A stretch of 64,000 nt of DNA. It comes from Rhizaria sp. SCN 62-66. Its lineage: Eukaryota > Rhizaria, unplaced. This document shows positions 10,189 through 24,627 of the stretch, piece by piece; within the stretch, counting starts at the first letter, position 1, and each line of letters starts with the position of its first letter. The stretch lies in NCBI GenBank assembly GCA_001724265.1, contig MEDY01000125.1:1-64000 (forward strand). The letters are read 5' to 3'. The notes beneath the pieces are model-generated. The model made no database searches, was not told the DNA's origin, and worked only from the letters and a program-made list of their open reading frames with translations. The position numbers were made by a program, and so were the translations under genes.

Positions 10189-13100
10189 TCACGGCTTCAT
10201 GTGTATGCGGGCCTTGTCAAGTACGTCCTGGCGAATCTTGGGGTAAGTGGGGTAGGCGGCGAGCACCTTGTGGCAGACGGAGACGGCCGCGACGTACTTC
10301 TGGCTGCGCTGCAGGTTGTATGCAAGCTTGTAGCCCACCGCAGGGTTACTCTGAGCAAGAGGAAAAAACGAGAGACAATTTCGATTCAAACAAAAACAGA
10401 TATAAGCAAACGTTGGGATAGAAATTGGCAAATTAGATGATACAAAATTAAAATAATCGAGAATAGAGCATGTGAAGTAATATTGACAACAATCGTTCGT
10501 ACCTCGTTGGTAAAGTGCCAGGCCTGCCCGTAGCTCTCTGCGGCGGCGCGCGCGTCGCCCTCGCCCTCCTGGATCTCGCCGAGCACCTCGTACGCGTTGG
10601 CATGCGAGCGGTTCATCTGCAGACACTGCAGACAGAGTTCGCGCGCCGTATCGGCCTTACCCGACTCAGCGTAGATGCGCGCGAGCATGAGGCAGCAGCG
10701 CTCATGCTCGGCGCTGAACTCGGGTTGCACGCGCAGCTTGGCGATGCGCTTGAGCTGGTTGCGCGCCTTGGGCACCTGGTCCAGCAACACCAGCGCGAAG
10801 GCCACGGCCAGGTTCGCTGCCGGGTGGTCGCGGTCGACGCGGATGAGCGACATGAGCGACGCCAGCGCCTTCTCGATGCGCGGCTTCTGGCGCGTGCCCA
10901 TGTCCACGTACGCCTCAAGCACCTGGAAGCGCGCCGCCGAGACGTACGGCGACGACGCCACGGCCGAGGAGTAGATCGCGCCCGTCGAGCCCTTGGCCGC
11001 CGTCGTCGTCCGCGCGCTCATCCCGCCGCTGTTGTGCGCAGCCGTGTTGTGCGCGACGCCGCCGACGCCGAGCACAATGAGCTCGCGCAGCAGGTCCTCG
11101 GCGTTCTGCACGCGGTCCTTGTCGGGCGCAGCCGTCGTGGCGGTCAGCGACGTGAGGTCCGGCTCCAGGTAAACCTCGATCATGCCCATCATGGCCAAAG
11201 CGGCCCATTCGGCATTGCTCAGCTCGCCGGAGCCCAGTGCCGAGCCAGATGACGAGGTCAGCGCTGCGATCTGCGCCGCCGCCGCAGCAGCGCCGCCCGC
11301 GGCCGCTGCGGACGCGCGGTCAGTCGCGGCCGCCGCGCCGGAGTTGGCGCCGGCGCGCTTGCCGCCAGAGGCGCGAAGACGGACGTTGTTGAAGCAGAAG
11401 AGCGCCTCGCGCGTGTCGTGCATGAGCATCGCGTAGAGGCCCTTGGCGTACCACAGACCCGCAGGCACGGACGCGTGCACGGCCGCGGTCGACGCCGGCG
11501 AGATAGACGACATGGCGTTGATCGGCCGCGCGGCGGGCAGCCCCGCGGCGCCGGCCTTGAGGCCCTGGCCGACGTTTTTGCCCGCGCCCGAGGCGAGTCC
11601 CGTGGTTGAGGTGATGCCGCAAGTGGCAAACACAGTCTGCGCGGTCGGCACGCCGCAGGCCTTGTCGGCAAGCTTGATGGCGGCGGCGCCGTCCTTGGCG
11701 AGGTGCCCCGACCGGTGCAGCAGCACGAGGAACTGCGACAGCGCGTAGAAGTTGGTCGGGTTGCGCCGCAGAAGCGTCTGGAACAGCAGCATCGCCGACG
11801 GCGCATCGTTAAGTCGGAACTTGAGGTCCGCCAGCATCATCACCACGTCGTGGTCGGTCGCCACCACGTTCTCCGCGAGGGCCTCGAGCGCCGCGGCCGA
11901 GGCCGTGCCCGAGGCGCCCGAAGCGGCCGAGACGAGCACGGCGGCGTTAGTGGCCCCGCGCGCGCCGCTGGCCGCGGCCGAGGCGGCGAGCAGCGCCATG
12001 CAGTGCGCCGTGGCGGCGTCGTAGTCGCCGTCGGCCACGGCCAGGCGCGCGAGCGCGATGCGCGCGGGCTTGTTGTTCTTGGCGACCTCAAGCACAGCCT
12101 CCAGGTGCTCGCGGGCGACGGCCGACTTGTGCTTGGCGAGGCAGTGCTCGGCCAGGCGCAGCGAGATGCCCGCGCTGATCTCGACCTCGACCTTGCGCGC
12201 CTCGCCCGGCTTGGTGAGCTCCACGGCGCGCTGCTGCAGCTGCTTGGCCAGCAGCAGCTCCTGCTCGGCCTGGTCCAGCTGCCCGCGCAGGACGAAGACA
12301 TGCGCCAGCAGCAGCCGCGACTGCACGTCCGCGGCCACCGACTGCGCCTCGTCGAACCCGCCCGCCGCCGAGCCAGTCACCATGGCCAGCGTCGCGGCGG
12401 ACATAGCGGCGCCCGCGCCCGCCGCGTCAGCGGTGCCGTTGTGCGAGGCGGCAAGCACGGCGCCGACGCCGCCCTCGGACGCGGCGGCGCGGCGCGCGGC
12501 GTTGTTGGCGAGCGCGTCGTTGAGCAGCGCCTCCGCGGAGGACAGGTTGCGGATCTCGATGTAGAGCTGCGCAAGATCGTGGCACAGGTGCATGTGAGTG
12601 GGATGTGTCTTGAGCGCCGTCTCGTAGTAGCGCACGGCCTGCGCGTAGTCGTGTGCCGTGACGAGCGCGTGCCCGATGCGCGCCGTGAGCCGCGTTACGA
12701 GCGCGTAGGCGTCAGTCATGGTTGCTAGGGCGGCGGCCAGCGCGGCCTGCGACGCCGCCGAGGCCGCGGCTGCCGCGGGAGGCGCACCGCCCGCCTGCTG
12801 CTGCTGCTGCGCCAGGGCCTGCTGCTGCGCCAGCGCGGCCTGCTGCTGCTGCAGCTGCTGCACGTGCTGCGCGGCGGCGGCCACACGCGTGAGCGCCAGC
12901 TGCAGTGCCTGCTCGAACGCGCGCACCGCCATCGCGGGGTCCTGCACGCGCGCGTAGGCCTCGGCCAGCGCCACGAAGGCGCGCGGCGTCTGCTGCTGCT
13001 GCGTCAGCTCCACGTAGCACTGGATGTACGCGCGCTTGGAGCGCTTGCGCGTGAGCATCACGTCCGCGGTGACGACCTTAGCGCGCAGCGCGTAGGGCGA

Positions 13101-16100
13101 GTCGGCGGGGATCGAGGCCAGCTTGGCCAGCGCCACATCGTCCTCGCGACGCCGCAGCGCGATGTCGGCCTCGGCAAGCGTGAAGCGGTGCAGCTCGGCC
13201 GCCGCCGTCGCCGCGCCCGCCGCGCCCGCGCCGCCGCCCTGCTTACGTGCGCGCGCCGCGGCGGCGGCGGCCGTGGCAGAGAAGTCGGCCTGGAGCTCGG
13301 CCATGACGCGCAACGCGTCCTGCGGCTTACCGGCCTCCATCAGCGCCGACGCGAGCGCAGTCAGCACCTGCAGCCGCTGCTGCGTCGAGTACACGCCGCC
13401 CACAGCCGCCGCGTCGCTCAGAGAGAGCGGGCAGAACGCGCCCGCGCCAGCAGAGCCCGCGGGCCCGGCGCCACGGTTGGCGACCGCGGCGGCGGCGGCG
13501 GCGGCGGCGGCGGAGCCCGCGGCGGGCTTGACGAGCGCCGAGTAAACGCGCATGCCGGGCAGCGCGGCGGCGGCCGTGAGCAGCTTGAGCCCCTCGCCGG
13601 CGGCCACGCTAGTGCCCGCGGCCTCTGCCTCCGCGTCTGCGAGCCGCACGAGCAGCAAGTGGTAGAGCGAGGAGCGGCGCGGGACGGCGAAGTCGTAGGC
13701 GCGCGCCTGGTCCAGCATCGCCGACACCGCGCGCACGACGCTGTGCGGCAGCGCAGCGGACCCGGCGTCGGACGACGAGGACGAAGCCGCGCTCGCGGAG
13801 GTCGCAGCGAGGGCCATGCCGCGGCCGGGCGCGGTGATAATGTAGCCGCGGATGTAGCCAGTAGCCGCGGCCCCGCTGCCGCCACCGCCGCTCGCGCCGC
13901 TGCCAGACGAGGCCGAGGTCGCGGTGGAGGGCTTGGAGACCTGGAGCAGCGCGGACGTGAGGTACAGCTCGGCCGAGACCGAGGCCCAGGCCGCGCCCGC
14001 GCTAGCGTAGGCCGCCGCGGGCACCACCGCGGGCCCCGCAGTGCGCGCGCGCGCGTTGTCTGCGGCGCCGCTGCCGGTGGAGTCGCGTGCCGAGAGCAGC
14101 TGCTGGAGCTGCGCGACGGCGCGCTCTGCGAGCCCAAATTCGCGCAGCAGCGTGCGCGCGCGGGCCAGCGCGGCGAGCGCGCGCACTGCGCCCGGCGCGA
14201 CGGTGACGATCGAGTCGAGGCACTTGCACAGCGCCGTCAGCGTGGGCGACGGGTCGTCGCTCGCGTGCTGCGGCGCGTCGCCCGCGAACGAGACGACTAG
14301 CTCGGCCGCGTTCGAGACCAGGTCGAGCGGGATGCGGTGGTAGAGCGCCAGCGTGCCGGCCAGCGGGCCCGTCTCGAGCTGCTGCAGCGCCGCTGTCGCG
14401 GCCTTGACCACAGTAAGGAACTGCTCCGCGGCGCGCGTCTCGTCGCGGTAATACCGCCACGCAATCACGCCGTGCAAGTACGCCGCCGTCGCCTTGGTGC
14501 GGACCGCGCGGCCCGCCAGCGCGCCGCGGCCAAGCGCCAGCGCGTCGCTGCCGCCGCCGCCGCCGTCGCCCGTGCCGTCGCCGCCCGCGTCGTCGCCGCC
14601 GCCCGCCGCGTTGGCATCGTCCTCTGCATTCTCGATCTCGCGCAGGAACTCAAGCTCCTGCACCGCCTCCTTGAACTCGCCCGCATGCACGCGGCACTGG
14701 ATCTTGCCGTACAAGGCCTCCACAGAGTCCTGTGGTGATGACAGAAAGACAGAACAAAACAAAAATATTGAATAATATGGGTGATATGTGAGCGTTGACA
14801 ATAAATCTATATAACGCGATGTGGCGTGGTTTGACAGCAACAAAACAATTAAATTAGTCAAAAATGTCGTTATGATTGCGATATCTCGCTTTGCTTTTGA
14901 GTTAAACGCACCTGGTCGAGGTTGCTGGCGTCGCGAAAGACGGCCGTGGCGGCGGCGTAGTCCCCGCGCGCGGCCGCCAGCGCACCCGCGTCTGCGTGGT
15001 AGGCCGACACGCCGGGCGCACCCGCGGTGGCCCTCGAGAGGAAGACGGCCGCGACGTCGAGCACGGTCTCGCGGCCGCCCGCCCAGGCCGTCAGCGCGCG
15101 ACCCGCGCAGGCGTATAGCGCGTGCGCCGCGGGCTCCTGCGCGTCAAGCGCGAGCAGCAGCGCCTCGCCGCGCCGCAGCACGGCCGCCGTGTCGGCCTCC
15201 TGTGTGAGCGCCGCGATCAGCTCCGTCTGCAGCGCCGTCAGGTTACCGGGCTCGCGCGCCAGCACCCGGGCCGCGGCTGAGAGTGCGTCCTCCCACGCGC
15301 CCAGCTTGACCTGCAGGCGCATCTTGTCGCAGAGCCCGGGCAGGAAGTGTGGCCAGAGCACGATGAGCGCGTTGAGGTCCTGCATCGCCGCGTTGAGCTC
15401 GGGAGGGCTCTGCTGCTCGCACGCCGCCGCGCGCGCCAGCAGCGCGGGCAAGGACCTGCCCGCGGCGCCGCCCGAGCCCGCGCCGGCCCCCGCGGCGCCG
15501 GCAAAGATGCCCGAGGCGGCGGCAGCGGCGGCCTGCGCTTCGAAGGTCTCGGCCGCGAGCGTGGCGTACTGCACGGCGCGACGCTCGTGGCGTGCGAAAC
15601 CAGTCGCCAGGTACACGAAGCCGGCGGCAACCTGCGCCGGATAGTAGCCGGCGTTGCGCTCGAGGACCTTGTCGACGCAGTGCTTGGCCTGCTTGATCTT
15701 GCCCGTCTGCCAGAAGTAGAGCGCGGCCAGCACGAAGCCGTCGTCCGAGGCGGCACGTGTCTGCTGCTTGAGCTCGTCGCGCAGCCAGGCCATCTCCTGC
15801 GCGTCCGCGGTCGGCGCCGCCGCGCCCGAAGAGTCCTTGGCCTTGTGCGTGGTGATGAGCGCGGCCACGACGGCCAGCCCGAAGTGCGGCAGCGGGCGCA
15901 GCGCGTTGAGCTCGCGCAGTGCGTCGGCGCGGCGGCCCTGAGAGGTCAGCGCGAACGCCAGCCAGAAGCGCGCAGTCGCGTCAAGCGTAAACGGGCCGGT
16001 GGGGCCCTGCGCGGAGACGCCGCCGTAGCCGCCTTGCTGCTGCTGCTTGCGGATGGCGGCCGTGGCGAGGCGCTCGATGGTCTGGAAGTGGCCGCGCTGG

Positions 16101-16207
16101 GCGTGCCAGGTCACCAGGTACTGGAACTCGGCGGCCTCGATCGCGGCGGGCGAGCAGTGCACCAGGTCAGCCGCCGTCATCTGGCCCGCGGGCGCGTTGG
16201 GGTCCAT
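10189..16207 (-). CDS. IFT139: Intraflagellar transport protein 139 (TTC21B family)
   Basis: IFT139 is a TPR-repeat subunit of the IFT-A complex, which carries retrograde traffic and membrane cargo in cilia. The coding sequence is complement(10189-10350, 10503-14729, 14912-16207), with introns of 152 bases (GTACGA...CTCAG) and 182 bases (GTGCGT...CACAG), all phase 0; 1,894 residues. The N-terminus has the pattern of TTC21 proteins (EFQYLVTWHAQRGHFQ, later LYFWQTGKIKQAKHCVDKVL). TPR helices run through the whole chain, and the C-terminus YPTYPKIRQDVLDKAR is the diagnostic TTC21 ending. The protein is about 550 residues longer than the animal protein because Ala/Gly/Gln-rich inserts interrupt the repeats (around 12,750-12,870 and 13,440-13,520). 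Stop TGA. Confidence 0.95.
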
Positions 16208-17194
16208 TCGTGGCGAGGGATAAAGCAGCGCGTGCTGAGTTTACTGTGACTGGCGCTGGGGGACGATGGGGAAGCGCCCGATATGACCGTTTACAACGGG
16301 CAAGAGGCTAAAGGGGAGCGTTTAGTCGGGACAGAAACGCCTGGGGATTCGCTCTGTGCCGGCAAATGGTGCGTGCAACAGCGGTGTAAGTGGCGGCCGG
16401 GCTAAACCTGCTAGAGTCAAAGCCTGTGGGGAAGGAGCGTCGGAGGGAGAGAATTTGTGAGGGTGATATTAGACTCCAATGCGACCATGCAGAAACAGTG
16501 CCAGAAAGCAAAGAAGACGTTCGTCAACAGAGCCACCTAAAGGTTATTATATAACCCAACGACATTAAATTATATATATTTGCTTGCATTGCAATTTTGC
16601 GAAGAAACGACGGCGCAGGCAACGATCCTAAGTGGTCATTTTGAAATAACCTCGAGCTGCTGCCGACTTTTTACGAACCCTGCCTCGCCAGTCGCGCTCG
16701 CTCGTGGTTGGTGCGGCTGCTGGCCGACGAGCGACCGAGCTGTGGGGTAGTGGGGCTGGTAGAAAACCGGATGCAGGTCTGCATGTGATCACGGGTTTGC
16801 TTTGTTATATCGATGAATAATGTGTTGGTGGTGATACCAATGTGGTGTATTGATTTCTGGACTTGGCGGTGCCGGCATTGTACCGCATGGACTGGGTCTG
16901 GTGGAGAGACGTCACCGACTTGGCCAGCGGGGAAACTTGTTGGATCACACAGGGTCTGGTCACTCCTGTGGACATTGCAATTAAGGAATATGATACCATA
17001 TGGAGTTGTATACCTTATATTTGCTCTACGCCGCGCCTTAGCGAAATGGCCCCCCACTTAACGCTCTCTTTAGGACCAGGTTCATGTCCGCTGACCGAGT
17101 GCTGTGGGGTGGCGCTTGTCTTTGTCTTCTTTCCGCTGTCTCACATTCCATTGCCTTCATCCTCTTGTTTCTCGTGCATTACAGGCTTCGCAAC
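16208..17194. other. Divergent promoter region, IFT139 / V-ATPase c''
   Basis: This is about 1 kb between two divergent starts. The last 70 bases before the V-ATPase ATG are pyrimidine-rich and end CATTACAG, which looks like a 3' splice site and suggests a 5'-UTR intron; I found no matching GTACG donor upstream. An ATG at 17084 is in frame and would add a hydrophobic 37-residue leader. Confidence 0.5.
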
Positions 17195-17823
17195 ATGGCT
17201 ACGGTTGTCTACTGGGGCGATATCTGGAACAACATCGATTCCTACTCCTGGGCGAGCTTCGGAATGGGCCTCTCGATCGGCCTTTCTGTTCTCGGCGCTG
17301 CTTGGTACGTTTCCGCCTGCCCCTCTCTTCGTTTTTCGCCACTCAGACGCGTCTTGCACCGCTTGCTCACGCTATTTTGCTGTTTGTCCTCTTTGTCCTA
17401 TTGCTCTGCAGGGGTATCTTCCTGACCGGCTCCTCGCTGCTCGGTGCCGCCATCAAGGCCCCCCGCATCCGCTCTAAGAACCTCATTTCCATTATTTTCT
17501 GCGAGGCCACTGCCATTTACGGCGTCATTATCGCGATTATTCTCCTCAACAAGTACACGGCTGGCAATGGTGACATCACGAAAAACCGCATCAAGCGCGC
17601 CTTCGCCGGTTACGCCATCTTCGCCTCCGGCCTCACGGTTGGCCTCTCGAACCTCTTCTGCGGCATCTGCGTCGGCATTGTCGGCTCCGCCTGCGCGCTC
17701 GCAGACGCCCAGAACCCCACGCTCTTCGTCTCCATGCTCATTATCGAAATTTTCGGCTCCGCTCTGGGCCTGTTCGGTGTCATTATCGGCATCATTCAGT
17801 CCGCTGACGCGTCCTTCCCGTAA
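17195..17823 (+). CDS. V-type proton ATPase proteolipid subunit c''
   Basis: This is the c'' rotor subunit of the V-ATPase membrane sector (Vma16/ATP6V0B family), part of the proton-translocating ring in endomembranes. Exons are 17195-17304 and 17412-17823, with a 107-base GTACGT...TGCAG intron splitting a Trp codon; 173 residues. Four membrane helices are visible. The characteristic block GAAIKAPRI is followed by IIFCEA, whose Glu (about residue 68) is the proton carrier; a second helix Glu is at about 149 (LIIEIFGSA), as in other c'' subunits. The length and start match the short plant-type c''. Starting instead at 17084 would give an extra N-terminal helix as in yeast and animals, but that stretch looks like a pyrimidine tract and splice acceptor. 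Stop TAA. Confidence 0.96.
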
Positions 17824-18809
17824 GCACACAGCCCACGACTCTCTCAATGGTCGACGTCTGCTCTCCGCCGCCAGCCTTTGGGGCGGTGGCAGACTGCTGT
17901 GCGCGGGTACAGAGCAAACACGCGCGCACATTGCGATTGCACAGTACAGCCACACAGCGCGCCGCGTCAGTCGCCACACCGACAGTGAGCGACGACGCGA
18001 TGCGTACGTGTGTGTGTAAGTGTTCTCTCGTGTGCGAGTCTGCTGCTCTGTATGACGCTCACCACACTGTGTGTGTCTCACTGTCTTTTGGGTATCACAA
18101 CAGTTGTGCAGTGTGGAGAAGCCACACAGTGTTAAATAACCCCCCTCAACATCCACTACATCCTCTCAATTTTTCAAATCTATCCTGAAAATTCCCGATT
18201 TGGTTTTACTCGCGCGGACGGCCGTTTGCAGCCGCGCGAAGCTACTTTAGCTGTGCCCGATCGCTCTTTCTCTCCGCACGTGTGCGTCTCCCGCTTTCTG
18301 CATAATATCCCGAGAGTGGGACCACTTGGCGTCGGCGAGGACGAGTGTGAGGGCTTAAGCGCGCGCGCGGGCGGTAAGCGCCTGCGCGCGTGCGTCGTGT
18401 TGGACAACTGGTGATGATACGAACAACAATAACACTAACTACACTAATATCAACAAAAACAATAACAAAAAAGAACAACCAAGCAGTGCGGTTTGACGCT
18501 GCAAAAGAATACAAAGTCTTTTAATTTCATCTACGCAAGCTAGCCAGGTGCTTCTGAATCCTCAACTTGCCTAAGTATCTTGTACCGGACTCGCATTGAT
18601 GTGATTATGAATATTTATGTATTTACTATATCGTTACTTAATATTTACTAACGTTCCTCACCAACCAAACACCATTACAATAATAAACACGACTGAACAA
18701 AACCACGTCAGCTCTCGTAGCGAGTCGCCTCGGTTAGATAGATGTTCTCTCATGTTCGCTCAGACACAGACAAACGTGTCAGTGCTTCACTGTGCAGAAA
18801 GACATGCGC
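17824..18809. other. Convergent intergenic region, V-ATPase c'' / thiolase
   Basis: This is nearly 1 kb between two 3' ends. A GC-rich patch at about 18190-18410 is not coding-like in any frame and its role is unknown. The remainder is AT-rich. Confidence 0.5.
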
Positions 18810-20111
18810 TTAGAGGCGCTCGTTCTCGAAGACGCCCGCGGCGCCCATGCCGGAGCCGATGCACATGGAGATGATGCCGTAGCGCTTGCCCTGGCGCTGG
18901 AGCTCGTTGAGGAGCGTGCTGACCATGCGCGCGCCCGTGCAGCCGAGCGGGTGGCCAAGCGCGATGGCGCCGCCGTTGGGGTTCACGCGCGCCATGTCGA
19001 GCCCGACGTGCTTGACCGACATGGTGGCCTGCGACGCGAAGGCCTCGTTGAGCTCGAAGACGGCGATGTCGTCCTTGGACAGGCCCGTCTGCTCGAGGAC
19101 CGCCGGGATCGCGAAGGCCGGGCCGATGCCCATCACGCTGGGCGGCACGCCGACGCAGGAGAAGCCGCGGAAGGCGCCCAGCACGGGCAGGCCCAGCTCC
19201 TTGGCGCGCGCGCGCGTGGTCAGCAGCACGGCCGCGGCGCCGTCAGAGACCTGGGACGCGTTGCCGGCCGTGGTGGAGCCGCCGGGCTGGAACGCGGGCT
19301 TGAGCTTCGAGAGGCCCTCAAAGGTGGTTTCGGCGCGGGCGCCCTCGTCAGTGTCAACGACAACCTCCTTGCGCGCGCCCGTCTTGGGGTCCACGACGAC
19401 GGTCTTGACGGGCACGATCTCGTCCTTGAACTTGCCGGCCTTGATGGCGGCCACAGCGCGCTTGTGCGAGGTCACGGCCAGTTCGTCCTGCTCCTTGCGC
19501 GTCACCTTCCACTGCGCCGCGACGTTCTCGCTGGTGATGCCCATGGGCAACAGGCAGTCCTTGGCCTGCTGGTTAAGGAAGATCTTGGGGTTCATCGCGC
19601 CCTCCCAGCCGAACTTGGCCGTGGACATGGACTCGACGCCCGCGGCGATGCCCATGTCGTAGTAGCCCGCCTTGATGCTCGCGGCCACGTGCGCCACGGC
19701 CTGCAACCCTGAGGAGCACTGGCGGTTGATCGTGTGGATTGAGACAGAGTCGGGGATACCCGCGATGAGCGCGGCCATGCGCGCCTCGTTGGCGCGCTGG
19801 ACGTTGGAGCCCAGGACGGAGCCGACGACGATGTCGCCGACGAGCTTGGGGTCGACCTTGCTGTCCGCGACCACGGCCTGGAAGACGGACGAGAGCAGGT
19901 CCTCCACGGGGGTGTCCTTGAAGCCACCGCGGCGCGCCTTGGTGATGGCGGTGCGGCGCGCGGCGACGACGACGATATCATCGTCGGCCTTCGTGCCGGG
20001 GGTGCCCATCGCGCTCTTGGGCACCGACGCCGCGCCCGCGGTGGGGGCGGCCTCGACAGAGCGCGCGGGCTTGCCGGTGGCGTGGGAGAGAAGGACGTCA
20101 ATGCGGTTCAT
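18810..20111 (-). CDS. Peroxisomal 3-ketoacyl-CoA thiolase
   Basis: This enzyme cleaves 3-ketoacyl-CoA with CoA to acetyl-CoA plus a shortened acyl-CoA, the last step of beta-oxidation. It is a single exon of 433 residues. Residues 3-11, RIDVLLSHA, match the PTS2 consensus (R/K)(L/V/I)x5(H/Q)(L/A), so import into peroxisomes by Pex7 is expected; this also fixes the start, since the open frame extends further upstream. The nucleophilic Cys is in NRQCSSG (about 132), the catalytic His in ALGHPLGCTG (about 387), and the second active-site Cys in CIGSGMG (about 417), so all three catalytic positions are present. A cytosolic acetoacetyl-CoA thiolase is less likely because of the PTS2. Stop TAA. 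Confidence 0.95.
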   Translation of the reverse strand: MNRIDVLLSHATGKPARSVEAAPTAGAASVPKSAMGTPGTKADDDIVVVAARRTAITKARRGGFKDTPVEDLLSSVFQAVVADSKVDPKLVGDIVVGSVLGSNVQRANEARMAALIAGIPDSVSIHTINRQCSSGLQAVAHVAASIKAGYYDMGIAAGVESMSTAKFGWEGAMNPKIFLNQQAKDCLLPMGITSENVAAQWKVTRKEQDELAVTSHKRAVAAIKAGKFKDEIVPVKTVVVDPKTGARKEVVVDTDEGARAETTFEGLSKLKPAFQPGGSTTAGNASQVSDGAAAVLLTTRARAKELGLPVLGAFRGFSCVGVPPSVMGIGPAFAIPAVLEQTGLSKDDIAVFELNEAFASQATMSVKHVGLDMARVNPNGGAIALGHPLGCTGARMVSTLLNELQRQGKRYGIISMCIGSGMGAAGVFENERL

Positions 20112-23651
<3,540 letters not shown>

Positions 23652-24627
23652 GCGCGCGGACGCGGTCGCGGTTGCACGAACCACCATCACTGTGTAATCA
23701 CGTCGGGCGAAGACACCACGAGCACTGCTTGTGCAGAGAGTCGCTCGAATGTGGATGAGCGCACTAGCGAATGTGGATGAGCGCACTAGCTGTGAGTAGA
23801 GTGAGTGAGTGTCGCTCGGCTTTTTCTTTTTTGTTCTTTCGCTCTTCTTTTTCTTCTCCTTTCAGTAACGCAAAACCGAATTAAACCAAAACAAAAAACT
23901 ACAACACAAACAAGCAAACTAACGACGCAACTATGTTGCAGCAGTGTTTTGTTCTTTTTCTCTCCACTGTTACTATATGATGCAGGACGTGCGTTGTTCA
24001 ATTTCGCCCGTCACTGTATAGATTTAGTTCTTATAATTGTTTTTTAATACATATCCCATACTATCATCTCCGACTCTCTTCCTACGCGTGCTGAAATGAC
24101 ACAGTAACATCAGCGTGACACGCTCGCTGCGGACTATCGGTAGCTTGAGGAGCACGCGTAGTAAACGTGATGCGACCAAAGCCAGAAGTCCGTCTAATAG
24201 CCAAATAGCAGGTGCTCTGTATATATTTGTATTAGTATTTTTTGTATCCTTATTTTTAGTTCTTCTTCTGTGTGTTAAGCATGTCTACGAGAACAAAGAA
24301 ATTGCTGCCAACGACACTGCGAGACCTCTTCAATATCTGCTTGCCGTTTTCGACATGACTCACACTCACACTCGCGATAACTGAATGTTCTTCTCTGCAT
24401 GTGTTATTCAGGTACTTTTGCGTCTTAGAAACGCGTTTTCTTTCTCTGTATCAGTTGTTGCATTGCGCCCAGTTCAGCACAAGTTGCAACGTTCTCGACG
24501 CAGCTGAAGCCAGTAACCAGCCTGCGCTGCTGAGTCCTTGCGTTCTGCATCGAACTCACTAAGACTATCCGCACAACCCGCTATAGTAGCACCATCGCGT
24601 TTGCCCGCGAGTCTCCACGTTATCACA
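23652..24627. other. Intergenic spacer between CDC48 and the VPS9-like gene
   Basis: This is CDC48 3' flank followed by the 5' flank of the next gene. It includes a 22-bp tandem duplication at 23747-23790 and AT-rich sequence from about 23820 on. An in-frame upstream ATG at 24538 could extend the next protein by 30 residues. Confidence 0.5.
23747..23790. repeat. 22-bp perfect tandem duplication
   Basis: A 22-base unit beginning GAATGTGGATG and ending GCACTAGC is present at 23747-23768 and again, identically, at 23769-23790. It lies about 100 bases after the CDC48 stop, probably in the 3' UTR. Confidence 0.95.

Noticed and set aside
17084-17194. N-terminal extension of the V-ATPase c'' subunit with an extra membrane helix
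   Set aside because: The hydrophobicity comes from a pyrimidine tract ending CATTACAG, like the introns here, and the shorter start matches plant c'' length. It is kept only as an alternative.
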